Assembly: GCA_034664085.1 (NCBI GenBank)
Contig: JAXDII010000077.1
Coordinates: 1-64,000 of the forward strand
Reading direction: 5' to 3'
DNA from: JACVRW01 sp034664085
GTDB lineage: Bacteria > Actinomycetota > Thermoleophilia > Solirubrobacterales > Thermoleophilaceae
Length of the DNA stretch: 64,000 nt
Shown here: positions 16,068 through 23,450 of the stretch, piece after piece
How the letters are laid out: every line of letters begins with the position of its first letter
Numbering within the stretch: the stretch's first letter is position 1
Notes under the pieces: generated by a model
Databases searched by the model: none
Told to the model about the DNA's origin: nothing
Seen by the model: the letters and a program-made list of their open reading frames with translations, nothing else
Program-made: the position numbers and the translations under genes

Positions 16068-17405
16068 ATGGCCTCCCTCGTCCGGTCCGGCTTCTGCTGG
16101 CTGCTGCTGATCTGCGTGTCGCCGGCGGCCGCGTGGGCCCAGGCCGGCTCCGGCAGCTCGGGCTTCGGGGGCGGCGGCGGAGGCGGAGGCGGCGGCTTCT
16201 CCGGCGGCGGCGGCTCGGGCAGCGGCCAGGGCGACCCGATCGTGGCGGTCCTGGTCTTCGGCCTGTTCGGGCTGTTCCTGCTCTACCTGGTCGTGCACAG
16301 CGCGCGCTACCGGCGCAAGGTGCGCGAGCGCGACGCGCGCGTGCGCACCGCCTCGGCCGAAGCGGCGGAGGACGACGCCTACTTCGCCGCGGACGAGCTG
16401 GAGGCCCACGCCCGCGGCCTGTTCGTGGCGTGCCAGGAGGCGTGGGACGCGCGCGACGCGGCAGGCCTCGAGGCGCTGGTGGGCGGCGACCTGCTGGTGG
16501 AGTGGAAGCGCCGCCTGGCCGACTTCGACGCCAAGGGCTGGCACAACCGCGTCGCCGTGCTGGGGACGCCGAAGGTCGAGTACGTCGGCCTGGTCAACCG
16601 CGAGGACGACACCGACGACCGGGCGGTCGTGCGGATCACGGCGTCGCTGCGGGCCTTCGTCGTGGACGGGGACGGGCGCAAGGTCCTGCGCAGCGGTGCC
16701 AAGTCCGAGCAGGTCACGCTGTGCGAGTACTGGACGCTCGCGCGTGGGGGCGCAGACGCGTGGATGGTGGTGTCGATCGAGCAGCGCGCGGAGGGAGACC
16801 ACCACCTGGACGGCGAGATCGTGGCGTCGCCGTGGTCGGACTCGGCGCAGCTGCACGACGAGGCGCTGACCGAGCTGGCTGTCGCTGACGGGCTGCCGCC
16901 CGGGTTCACGACGGCGGACCTGGCCGAGGTCGACTTCTCCGGCGACGCGCGCGCACGGGCGCTGGACCTGTCGCTGGCCGACGCGCGCTTCGCCCCGGAG
17001 GTGCTGGAGGCGGCGGCGCGCCGCGCGGTCGCCGCCTGGGCCGAGGCGGTGGACGGGGACGACTCCGCCCTGGCCGAGGTCGCCTCGCCGGAGGCCCTGC
17101 CCGCGCTGCTGTACGGCGGCGACGAGTCGCGCAAGACCAGGCTGGTGGTGCGCGGTCCGCGGGTGAAGCGGATCGGCATCCTCGCCGTGGACGTCGAGCG
17201 AACGCCGGCGGCGATGGCGCTCGAGATCGAGCTGGGCGGGCGGCGCTACGTGGAGGATCGCGACACCGCGGCGGTGGTCAGCGGGTCCAGGGATCGGCCG
17301 GTGACGTTCGCCGAGCACTGGACCCTGGCGCTCGACGGGAGCGAGCGCTCGCCGTGGCGGATCGTCGCGGCGGAGGAGACCGGACTGGTCCGACGCCAGG
17401 GCTAG
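16068..17405 (+). CDS. exported/membrane protein with Gly-rich linker and Tim44-like domain
   Basis: This 445-residue protein has an N-terminal signal-type helix, a glycine/serine-only stretch (about residues 25-50), a membrane helix (PIVAVLVFGLFGLFLLYLVVHS, about 55-77) and a charged helix. A Tim44-like domain follows (about 100-235), recognisable from the long amphipathic helix with ARGLFVACQEAWDARD and the conserved pattern LVNREDDTDDRAVVRITAS. A second similar module (about 300-440) ends with VTFAEHWTLALDG. Bacterial Tim44-like proteins are poorly characterised; an envelope scaffold role is a guess. The ATG at 16068 is the only start that gives a clean first helix. Confidence 0.75.
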   Translation: MASLVRSGFCWLLLICVSPAAAWAQAGSGSSGFGGGGGGGGGGFSGGGGSGSGQGDPIVAVLVFGLFGLFLLYLVVHSARYRRKVRERDARVRTASAEAAEDDAYFAADELEAHARGLFVACQEAWDARDAAGLEALVGGDLLVEWKRRLADFDAKGWHNRVAVLGTPKVEYVGLVNREDDTDDRAVVRITASLRAFVVDGDGRKVLRSGAKSEQVTLCEYWTLARGGADAWMVVSIEQRAEGDHHLDGEIVASPWSDSAQLHDEALTELAVADGLPPGFTTADLAEVDFSGDARARALDLSLADARFAPEVLEAAARRAVAAWAEAVDGDDSALAEVASPEALPALLYGGDESRKTRLVVRGPRVKRIGILAVDVERTPAAMALEIELGGRRYVEDRDTAAVVSGSRDRPVTFAEHWTLALDGSERSPWRIVAAEETGLVRRQG

Positions 17406-17438
17406 GATGGCCGCCTGATTTTGGGGCGCCAGGATGAA

Positions 17439-18641
17439 ATGCCGACGACGATCGACCTCTTCTGCGGCGCCGGGGGCATAACCGAGGGCTTCCGGCAGGC
17501 GGGATACGAGTGCCTGTACGCCAACGACATCAGCAGCTGGGCGGTCGAGACCTTCCGTCGCAACCACCCGGGCGTCTGGGCTGAGCAGGGCGCGGTCGAG
17601 GAGGTCAACCCTGCCGCGATCCGGGCGCAGCTCGGCCTGGCCAGCGGCGAGCTGGACGTGCTGGTGGGCGGCCCGCCCTGCCAGGGCTTCTCGATCAACG
17701 CCCCCGAGCGCTTCCTGGACGATCCGCGCAACGCCCTGTTTCGCCACTACGTGCGCTTCCTCGACGAGTTCAGCCCGCGGGCGTTCCTGCTGGAGAACGT
17801 GCCCGGGATGCTGTCGCTGGCGGACGGGCTGATCTTCCGGCGCATCACCGACGAGTTCGCCGCCCGCGGCTACCACGTCAGCGTCAAGGTGCTCTTCGCC
17901 GCGCACTACGGCGTGCCGCAGGAGCGCTGGCGGCTGATCGTGCTGGGCTCGCGCGAGCGCCCCCTCGAGCACCCGCAGCCCACGCACTACGCGCGCGGCC
18001 GGGCCAACTTCCGCGGCGGCGGCTCGCTGATCTTCGGGCTGGAGGAGGCCGACGCGCCGCTCCTGCTCCCGGCGGTCACCGTGGGCGACGCGCTGCGCGA
18101 CCTGCCTCGCCTCGAGGTCGGCGAGGGCAGTGAGGAGGGCATCTACGACGCCCAGCCCGACACCCCGTATGCCGCGGCCATGCGCGAGCAGTCCACGATC
18201 CTCTACAACCACGTGGCGCCGCGGCTGTCCCCCCAGAACCTCGAGCGGCTGCGCCACATCAGGCCGGGCGGCTCCTGGCGCGACATCCCCTTCGACCTGC
18301 TGCCCAAGGGCATGCAGCGGGCGCGCAAGTCCGACCACACGCGCCGGTACGGACGCCTGCGCTTCGAGGGTCTGGCCGGGACGATCATGACCAAGTGCGA
18401 CCCCCACTGGGGTCCGGTCTTCCTGCCCGACCAGGACCGCTCGCTGACCGTGCGCGAGGCCGCGCGGCTGCAGTCCTTCCCCGACCGCTACCGCTTCCTC
18501 GGGCCGCGTGTGGCGCAGTACGAGCAGGTGGGCAACGCGGTGCCGGTCGGGTTGGCCGCCGCGATCGCGAGCGCGCTCGCCCAGCAGTCCGACTTCTCCG
18601 GCCGGCGCGAGGAGAGCGGCTCCCTGTCCCAGGTGGCATAG
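17439..18641 (+). CDS. DNA (cytosine-5-)-methyltransferase, type II
   Basis: This 400-residue enzyme transfers a methyl group from SAM to C5 of cytosine within a recognition site. Motif I (DLFCGAGGITEGF) is at residues 6-18, motif IV (GGPPCQGFS) has the catalytic Cys81, motif VI is ENVPG, motif VIII is QERWRL, and motifs IX-X end in VGNAVP. All are intact. The ATG at 17439 puts motif I close to the N-terminus as usual; a TTG at 17421 is upstream. The restriction gene starts on the very next base after its stop, and vsr follows, so the three form one restriction-modification operon. Methylation should block the partner nuclease. Confidence 0.95.
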   Translation: MPTTIDLFCGAGGITEGFRQAGYECLYANDISSWAVETFRRNHPGVWAEQGAVEEVNPAAIRAQLGLASGELDVLVGGPPCQGFSINAPERFLDDPRNALFRHYVRFLDEFSPRAFLLENVPGMLSLADGLIFRRITDEFAARGYHVSVKVLFAAHYGVPQERWRLIVLGSRERPLEHPQPTHYARGRANFRGGGSLIFGLEEADAPLLLPAVTVGDALRDLPRLEVGEGSEEGIYDAQPDTPYAAAMREQSTILYNHVAPRLSPQNLERLRHIRPGGSWRDIPFDLLPKGMQRARKSDHTRRYGRLRFEGLAGTIMTKCDPHWGPVFLPDQDRSLTVREAARLQSFPDRYRFLGPRVAQYEQVGNAVPVGLAAAIASALAQQSDFSGRREESGSLSQVA

Positions 18642-19535
18642 GTGGGCGCCAACATCTCCGAGTTCTTCGGCTACGCGCCCGACGACCGGAGCCCCACCGC
18701 GGTGGCTGCGCGGAGCGCCTTCGACTGCCCCTTCCAGCCCGGGCAGTGCACCAAGCGCCTGCGCGACAAGGCGATCGCCGGCACCTGCACGCTGCGGACG
18801 GGCAAGGGCGTCGACGTCGTCATCTGCCCGATCCGCCTGTACGGCCAGAACCACAAGATCCTGCAGGACATCGCCGATGAGGCCTTCGGCGCGGGCACGC
18901 GGCTCGTGGACGGAAAGCAGGCCCATCATGAGCACCAGGACGGGCGCGTGGTCGCCGTGTTCGGCAAGGGCCGCGGCGGCGAGCTGCGTCTGCCGCGCGG
19001 AGCGGGCGGCAGGGGCGGCTACTTCGTCGACTGGGTGATCGCGCTGCTGGACACGGACGGCGAGCTGGACGAGTTCGTCGCCATCGAGGTCCAGTCGATC
19101 GACACGACGGGCAGCTACCGCGACCAGCGCGACGCGCTGCTCGAGGGCCGGTGGGCGCCCACCACCGCCGGGCTCAACTGGGAGAACGTCGCCAAGCGCA
19201 TCCTCCCGCAGCTGCTCTACAAGGGGAACGTGCTGCGCCGCGAGCACCGCTGCCGCAAGGGCCTCTTCTTCGTCTGCCCGACGCCGGTCTACGACTCGTT
19301 CGAGAACCGCATCGGCGGCAAGCCGCAGGAGTTTCCCCAGCAGCCGGGCGCGCTCACGTTCCGGTCGTATGACCCGGGGCCCGACAAGGGCGAGGGGCAG
19401 GTGCGCGACCTCGTGTTCAACCGCCAGGTGACGACTACGCTGGAGCAGGTGGCCACGGCGATCGCGGGTACCCAGGGGCTTCCGGATCCCAACGTCTACG
19501 CCAAGGCGATCGAGCAGGTGCTCAAGGGTGGCTGA
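18642..19535 (+). CDS. NotI-family type II restriction endonuclease
   Basis: This 297-residue protein aligns by eye with NotI. The start MGANISEFFGY matches NotI's GANFIAEFFG. Four cysteines (29, 36, 49, 62), in DCPF, QCTK, GTCTL and ICPIR contexts, match the metal-binding Cys4 unit of NotI. The catalytic region has VDW with Asp130 and AIEVQSID with Glu149 and Gln151, followed by GSYRDQ, like NotI's DW...EIQTMD...GSYK. The GTG at 18642 directly abuts the methyltransferase stop. Recognition of GCGGCCGC or a related GC-rich site is likely from the family but not provable here. It overlaps vsr by 8 bp. Confidence 0.87.
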   Translation: MGANISEFFGYAPDDRSPTAVAARSAFDCPFQPGQCTKRLRDKAIAGTCTLRTGKGVDVVICPIRLYGQNHKILQDIADEAFGAGTRLVDGKQAHHEHQDGRVVAVFGKGRGGELRLPRGAGGRGGYFVDWVIALLDTDGELDEFVAIEVQSIDTTGSYRDQRDALLEGRWAPTTAGLNWENVAKRILPQLLYKGNVLRREHRCRKGLFFVCPTPVYDSFENRIGGKPQEFPQQPGALTFRSYDPGPDKGEGQVRDLVFNRQVTTTLEQVATAIAGTQGLPDPNVYAKAIEQVLKGG

Positions 19536-19977
19536 CATCTTCACCGTGGAGAAGCGCAGCGAGGTGATGGCTGCGATCCGCTCGTCTCACACGAAGCCGG
19601 AGGAGCGCCTGGCCTCGATGGCCGAGGCGGTCCTGGGCGACCGCTACCCGTTCGAGCGGCACGTGTGCGACCTGCCCGGGCGGCCCGACATCCTGATCCC
19701 GGGGCTGGCGCTGGCGCTGTTCGCCGACGGCTGCTTCTTCCACGTGTGCCCGCAGCACGGCCGCATCCCGACGTCGAACGTGGAGTACTGGGGGCCGAAG
19801 CTGGAGCGCAACAGGCTGCGCGACGGGCGCAACCGGCGCAAGCTGCGGCGCATGGGCTACGGCGTGTGGCGCTTCTGGGAGCACGACCTGCGCGGACGGC
19901 GGGCGGAGCGGACCGCCGCGGTGCTCGAGCGCCGGCTGGCGCGGCGCATGAGTCAGTCGCCGCCCGCCGCGAAGTAG
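19528..19977 (+). CDS. vsr: very short patch repair endonuclease
   Basis: This 149-residue Vsr nicks DNA at T:G mismatches made by deamination of 5-methylcytosine, protecting sites of the linked methyltransferase from mutation. The N-terminal EKRSEVMAAIRSSHTKPE, the catalytic LPGRPDILIPGLALALFADGCFFHVC with its Asp and His, and NVEYWGPKLERNRLRD are characteristic. The GTG start lies inside the end of the restriction gene, an 8-bp overlap that shows coupling. The last 25 bp are antisense to the zinc-ribbon frame. The companion genes imply that the methylated base is 5-methylcytosine. Confidence 0.94.
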   Translation: MADIFTVEKRSEVMAAIRSSHTKPEERLASMAEAVLGDRYPFERHVCDLPGRPDILIPGLALALFADGCFFHVCPQHGRIPTSNVEYWGPKLERNRLRDGRNRRKLRRMGYGVWRFWEHDLRGRRAERTAAVLERRLARRMSQSPPAAK

Positions 19978-20180
19978 AACGGCGACTCCGAGGTGGCGTG
20001 GCAGCCGAAGCACTGCCACCAGTGGTGATGCGGCTCGACCGTCACCGAGTCGGAGCCGGGTGGCTCCAGGCGCGTGTCGCCGGCGGGCGTGATGGCGCTC
20101 AGGCGGTACGCGGCCAGCGCGGGCGCGATCTCGTAGATCTCGTGCGAGGCGCAGTCGGGGCATTGCGGGCGGATGCCCTC
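19953..20180 (-). CDS. zinc-ribbon-like reading frame without a usable start codon
   Basis: About 75 residues read open on the minus strand and look like a real protein: GIRPQCPDCASHEIYEI near the start and HHHWWQCFGCHATSES near the end, two CxxC pairs as in a zinc ribbon. The frame ends with a stop inside the tail of vsr. Between the stop codon of the ImmA/IrrE gene (20210-20212) and the first cysteine there is no ATG, GTG or TTG in this frame. It may be the 3' remnant of a gene, be reached by frameshifting from the upstream gene, or start at a rare codon. The 5' boundary given is arbitrary. Confidence 0.45.
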   Translation of the reverse strand, partial: EGIRPQCPDCASHEIYEIAPALAAYRLSAITPAGDTRLEPPGSDSVTVEPHHHWWQCFGCHATSESPFYFAAGGD

Positions 20181-20209
20181 AGAAGGCCCCGGGGCTGAGC
20201 GCTCGCCCC

Positions 20210-20779
20210 CTAGACGACGGCGCGCAGCCGCCGCCCCATCGCCGCGCCGGACGCTCCGAACGTGGCGCAGAGCTGCTGGAAGCACCCGTCCGGGTCGCTG
20301 CGCCGCAGGCGCTCGTAATGGCGGCGAATCAGGTGCGCCGGCATCAGCAGCGTCGCCGCGAACTCGTTGGCCTCCGACTCCTCGGGCGGATAGGCGGCCC
20401 GGGGCGCGGTGGCGGGGCGCTCGGGCGGGTCCACGGCGTGCGCGCGGCACCACACCGCCCCCTCGGTCCGGTGCAGGCACCAGTGCCCGAGCTCGTGGCT
20501 GATCGTGAAGCGGCGCCGCGCGGGCCAGTCGCGCGCCTCGGTGGCGTTGACCCAGATCTCGCCGGCCGCCGGCAGCAGCAGCCCGGACAGGCCCTGGGAG
20601 CTGGGCAGGTCGGGCGCCCCCGGGGCGCTGCGGAGATCGTCGACGTCGCGCACGTGCAGCCCGAACACCGAATCGGCGATGTGCTCCACCGGGACGGGCA
20701 GCGTCTCGCCGTCCCACACGAAGCCCGGCACCTCGGCCAGCACCCGCTCGGCTCGCTGCTCTGACGCGGTCAGCTCCAC
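20210..20779 (-). CDS. ImmA/IrrE-family metallo-endopeptidase
   Basis: This 189-residue cytoplasmic zinc protease has the motif HELGH at residues 95-99 in the context RRRFTISHELGHWCLH. A downstream EESEANEFAATLLMP segment supplies the third ligand glutamate. Both are hallmarks of the ImmA/IrrE family (Peptidase M78), which cut repressors or regulators after a signal. It is the third gene of a minus-strand cassette with a sigma factor and an unknown protein, 27 bp after the latter. That context suggests that its target is a regulator encoded alongside. No DNA-binding domain is fused to it. Confidence 0.92.
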   Translation of the reverse strand: MELTASEQRAERVLAEVPGFVWDGETLPVPVEHIADSVFGLHVRDVDDLRSAPGAPDLPSSQGLSGLLLPAAGEIWVNATEARDWPARRRFTISHELGHWCLHRTEGAVWCRAHAVDPPERPATAPRAAYPPEESEANEFAATLLMPAHLIRRHYERLRRSDPDGCFQQLCATFGASGAAMGRRLRAVV

Positions 20780-20806
20780 CGGCCACGATGCTAGGCGCTG
20801 GGTCCG

Positions 20807-21430
20807 TCAGCCGCCGCGGAAGAGCCGGTCGACGGCGTCCCAGTGCCGTTCCGCGGCCTCGGGCGCGGGCTCCGCGGGCTCCGAGTCGGCCCGGCGCGTG
20901 CGCGCGAACACCGCTCCGGGCTCCGGCCCGGCGCCGGCGCCGGGAGCGGGCAGCTCGCCGGCCCGCCGCAGCGCCTCTCGCGAGTAGCCGATGATGCGGC
21001 CGAGCGCCTCCAGCACGGTGTCGGAGACCCCGGTCGCCGGCAGCAGCCCCTGCTCCATCTGGTGGTAGTAGGCGGCGACCTTCTCGGTCTGCGACTGCGC
21101 ACCCAGCCGCGCGGCCAGCTCGGACACGAGCTCCGCGCGGCGCAGGCGCGCCTGGTTGCGCAGCCGCGGCAGCAGCGCAGGCCACAGGCCGCCCGATCCG
21201 GACAACGCCCGCTGCAGCGATTCGGCCATCGGCGCCGCGGCCGAGTCGCGGAACCGGGCGGCGTCGAAGGAGCGCCGCGGGGCTCGGGCGAGATAGGCGT
21301 CGATCAGCGCCCCCAGTGCGGCGCGGTCGGGTCCCGAGGCCCGGGCCAGGTAGGGCCGCGGGTCGGCCGGCGCCCCGTCCGCGCGGTGGGCCTCCTTGTA
21401 CTCCGCCAGCAGTCGCTCTACGTCAGTCAT
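20807..21430 (-). CDS. unknown protein between sigma factor and ImmA/IrrE protease, possible regulator
   Basis: This 207-residue protein overlaps the sigma-factor gene by 8 bp and precedes the ImmA/IrrE gene, so it is certainly cotranscribed. It is mostly helical: an N-terminal MTDVERLLAEYKEAHRADG, a central LLPRLRNQARLRRAELVSELAARLGA and TEKVAAYYHQMEQGLLPATGVS segment, and an acidic, Ala/Pro-rich tail ending WDAVDRLFRGG. The central part resembles the start of a helix-turn-helix domain, but I cannot confirm one. Position suggests an anti-sigma factor or regulator and a candidate substrate for the protease. No known family is recognised. Confidence 0.75.
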   Translation of the reverse strand: MTDVERLLAEYKEAHRADGAPADPRPYLARASGPDRAALGALIDAYLARAPRRSFDAARFRDSAAAPMAESLQRALSGSGGLWPALLPRLRNQARLRRAELVSELAARLGAQSQTEKVAAYYHQMEQGLLPATGVSDTVLEALGRIIGYSREALRRAGELPAPGAGAGPEPGAVFARTRRADSEPAEPAPEAAERHWDAVDRLFRGG

Positions 21431-22097
21431 CGTCCATCAGCTCCCGGAAGCGCCTCTGAAAGCGCGAGGCGACCTGGTGCACGTTCGCCTCCGTCATTCC
21501 GCCGCCCACCTCGGCGGCGGTCGCCGTGGCGGACAGCGGGCCGTACACGTACAGGTCGATCGTGCGCCGATGGCGCTCGTCCTCGAGCTCGTCGTAGGCC
21601 TGGCCGAGGCACTCGGAGGCGAACAGGGCGTCGCCCTCGAACGGCTCCGCCGGCTCGGCGCCCCAGACCTCGTCCACGCCGCCGTGCTCGCTGGCCAGCG
21701 GCGTGGTTTGCGGCCGCCTGGTGCGCGCCTCGTAGTAGTCGGCGATCCGCCGGCTCAGGATCGTGTGCATCCACGAGCGCAGCTCGCCCACCGAGCGGCC
21801 GTCGAACGCCGAGGCGATGGCGCTGGCCGCCGCCTCGGCGGCCACGTCCTCCACGTCGGACTCGGGGAGGCGCAGCCGTGCGCGGCTCACGAGGATGTCC
21901 CAGTACCCGAACACGAGAATGGCCAGCGCCGGCTTCATGGCCTCCTGCCGTCCCGCGGAGCGCGCCGCGCGCAGGTAGTCGATGAGCTCGTCATCGCCCA
22001 GCACCGCCAGCCGGCCCTCGGGAAGCTCTGCGAAATCGTCCAATGCGCGTGGAGTCGGGGTGGGGGGCTCCACTCTGACGTAACGGCGCTTGGCCAA
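21423..22097 (-). CDS. sigma-70-family (ECF-like) RNA polymerase sigma factor
   Basis: This 224-residue protein has a region-2-like half (about residues 55-130): ALAILVFGYWDILVSRAR, PESDVEDVAAEAAASAI and LRSWMHTILSRRIADYYEARTRR. It also has a C-terminal region-4-like part (about 180-220), with MTEANVHQVASRFQRRFREL as the DNA-reading helix pair. It lacks the classical region-2.4 wording, so it is a divergent member. It heads an operon with an unknown protein and an ImmA/IrrE protease. Its partners are probably an inhibitor and a protease that relieves inhibition, but this is inference. Confidence 0.85.
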   Translation of the reverse strand: MAKRRYVRVEPPTPTPRALDDFAELPEGRLAVLGDDELIDYLRAARSAGRQEAMKPALAILVFGYWDILVSRARLRLPESDVEDVAAEAAASAIASAFDGRSVGELRSWMHTILSRRIADYYEARTRRPQTTPLASEHGGVDEVWGAEPAEPFEGDALFASECLGQAYDELEDERHRRTIDLYVYGPLSATATAAEVGGGMTEANVHQVASRFQRRFRELMDDD

Positions 22098-22162
22098 GCG
22101 ATACGAAGCAAAAGGTCCTATTCCCAGTCGACTTTATGGACAACGCGCTACAGTGCGGCTCA

Positions 22163-22291
22163 GTGCCGGCGATTACGCTGCACGTCTATTCGACGCCACT
22201 GAAACGGGTGGGGACATACGAGGTCGCCGATGACGGCGCCCTCCTGCTTCATCCACGCGCGGCCGACGTGCCGCTCGAATCCGCAGCCTGA
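22163..22291 (+). CDS. possible small protein of 42 residues
   Basis: A GTG at 22163 opens a 43-codon frame (MPAITLHVYSTPLKRVGTYEV... to ...VPLESAA) that ends 23 bp before the beta-carbonic anhydrase gene, with no intervening terminator. It reads like a small two- or three-strand domain. It fills most of the 217-bp gap between the sigma-factor gene and the carbonic anhydrase gene. No clear ribosome site is visible, so it could also be chance. Confidence 0.35.
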   Translation: MPAITLHVYSTPLKRVGTYEVADDGALLLHPRAADVPLESAA

Positions 22292-22314
22292 ACAGACCGA
22301 GAAGGGAGCACCCG

Positions 22315-22806
22315 ATGCCCGAGACCGACGCCCTGCTCGCCAACAGCGAGTCCTACGCCGCCTCTTTCGACAAGGCCGACCTGCCGCTGCCGCCGGCGCG
22401 CAAGGTCGCGGTCCTCGCCTGCATGGACGCACGCCTCGACCCGGCGCGGGTGCTTGGGTTGGAGGAGGGCGACGCGCACGTGATCCGCAACGCCGGGGGC
22501 GTCCTCTCCGAGGACGCCGTGCGCTCGCTGTCGATCTCCCAGCACCTGCTCGGGACCGAGGAGATCGTGCTGATCCAGCACACCGAGTGCGGCATGCTCA
22601 CCTTCGACGACGAGGAGTTCGCCAGCAGGATGGAGTCGGAGACGGGCAGCCGCCCGGAGTGGCGTGGACTCGCCTTCAGCGACCTGGACGAGAGCGTGCG
22701 CGCGTCGATCAGGAAGATCAAGGAGAGCCCGTTCATCCCGCGCGCCGACAAGGTGCGCGGCTTCATCTACGACGTGAAGAGCGGCAGCCTGCGCGAGGTC
22801 AGCTGA
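22315..22806 (+). CDS. beta-carbonic anhydrase
   Basis: This 163-residue zinc enzyme interconverts CO2 and bicarbonate. Zinc ligands are Cys36 in ACMDARLD, His89 and Cys92 in QHTECGM, and the Asp38-Arg40 dyad is present. The short length and GDAHVIRNAGGVLSEDAVRSL segment match the small type II beta class found in mycobacteria (Rv1284-like). A good ribosome site (AAGGGAG) precedes the ATG. Its 3' end overlaps the convergent nitroreductase gene by 8 bp. Confidence 0.94.
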   Translation: MPETDALLANSESYAASFDKADLPLPPARKVAVLACMDARLDPARVLGLEEGDAHVIRNAGGVLSEDAVRSLSISQHLLGTEEIVLIQHTECGMLTFDDEEFASRMESETGSRPEWRGLAFSDLDESVRASIRKIKESPFIPRADKVRGFIYDVKSGSLREVS

Positions 22807-23236
22807 TCCGGAACACGGGGTGGTCGGGCGCGATCCGTCGCAGCTCCTCCTCCGGCGCGTCCGGCCCCACCCCGTCGAAGAACTGCCCGGACTCCCACTT
22901 CCAGCGCTCCAGGTAGGCACGCAGCAGCGGCGGCTTCTCGTCGTCGGCCAGCTCGGTCGCACGGAACTGCTCGGCGCGGCGGCCCTTCAGCAGCCGGCCG
23001 CCTTCGCTGGCGCGCAGGTTGCGCACCCACTGCGTGTGCCCGCGCGGCGCGACCAGATAGCGCTGCCCCTCGAAGGCCATCGGGTTGACCGGCGTGCGGC
23101 GCGGCGCGCCGCTCCTGCGGCCGGGAACCTCGAGCACCCGCGAGCCGGCGAGGCTCAGCCCGACCCGGGTCACGGCCGCCACAGCCGGGTTGAGGACGTG
23201 CTTGGTGAACCAGTCGGGCCGCCTGTAGTGGGCCAC
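22799..23236 (-). CDS. deazaflavin (F420)-dependent nitroreductase-family protein, DDN type
   Basis: This protein of about 145 residues belongs to the split-barrel family of mycobacterial Ddn. Markers are an N-terminal helix (FTKHVLNPAVAAVTRVG), then LEVPGRRSGAPRRTPVNPMAFEGQRYLVAPRGHTQWVRNLRAS, and a C-terminal DHPVFRI ending typical of the group. The family uses the deazaflavin coenzyme F420 to reduce quinones or nitro compounds; actinobacterial origin fits. The GTG at 23236 is the start that keeps the N-terminal helix. Divergent from the small membrane protein gene at 23274. Confidence 0.88.
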   Translation of the reverse strand: MAHYRRPDWFTKHVLNPAVAAVTRVGLSLAGSRVLEVPGRRSGAPRRTPVNPMAFEGQRYLVAPRGHTQWVRNLRASEGGRLLKGRRAEQFRATELADDEKPPLLRAYLERWKWESGQFFDGVGPDAPEEELRRIAPDHPVFRIS

Positions 23237-23273
23237 CGCGCCATTGTCCCACGCCCGGGTATCGTCCGCCGGC

Positions 23274-23450
23274 GTGGACCGCAACACGCTGCTCTGGACG
23301 CTGGTCGCCTTCTTCGGCGCGACCGTGGTGTTCGGCGCGATACGCAACGCCACCGAGGACGAGGGCGCCGGCGTGCAGATCGGGCTGCAGGCGGTGGCGG
23401 GCCTGATCATCGTCGGCGGGCTGGTCGCGTTCGTGAGGTGGCGCCGGTGA
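23274..23450 (+). CDS. small membrane protein, 58 residues
   Basis: This GTG-start frame encodes two hydrophobic helices (LLWTLVAFFGATVVFGAI and QAVAGLIIVGGLVAFV) joined by a short acidic loop (NATEDEGAG) and ending in a basic WRR. It overlaps the next gene, an SDR, by the 4-bp GTGA arrangement, so it is translated with it. It begins 37 bp from the divergent nitroreductase start. Function is unknown. Confidence 0.75.
   Translation: MDRNTLLWTLVAFFGATVVFGAIRNATEDEGAGVQIGLQAVAGLIIVGGLVAFVRWRR

Noticed and set aside
16155..16225. A tandem DNA repeat (GGCGGC/GGAGGC) in the Tim44-like gene.
   Set aside because: It is the coding sequence of a glycine-rich linker in frame and needs no other explanation.
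15159..19544. A minus-strand open frame of about 1460 codons across the Tim44-like and restriction-modification genes.
   Set aside because: It has no start context, no recognisable domain and a shadow-like composition. It runs opposite to genes with intact catalytic motifs.
17439..22097. A mobile island or prophage around the restriction and ImmA/IrrE genes.
   Set aside because: There is no integrase, transposase, tRNA, flanking repeat or visible drop in GC content. ImmA/IrrE alone is not evidence for an integrated element.
22097..22130. An ECF-type promoter (GGAAT-N14-CGTAT on the minus strand) that could autoregulate the sigma-factor gene.
   Set aside because: Its -10 part lies only a few bases before the start codon, so transcription would begin inside the gene. 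The spacing is also too short.
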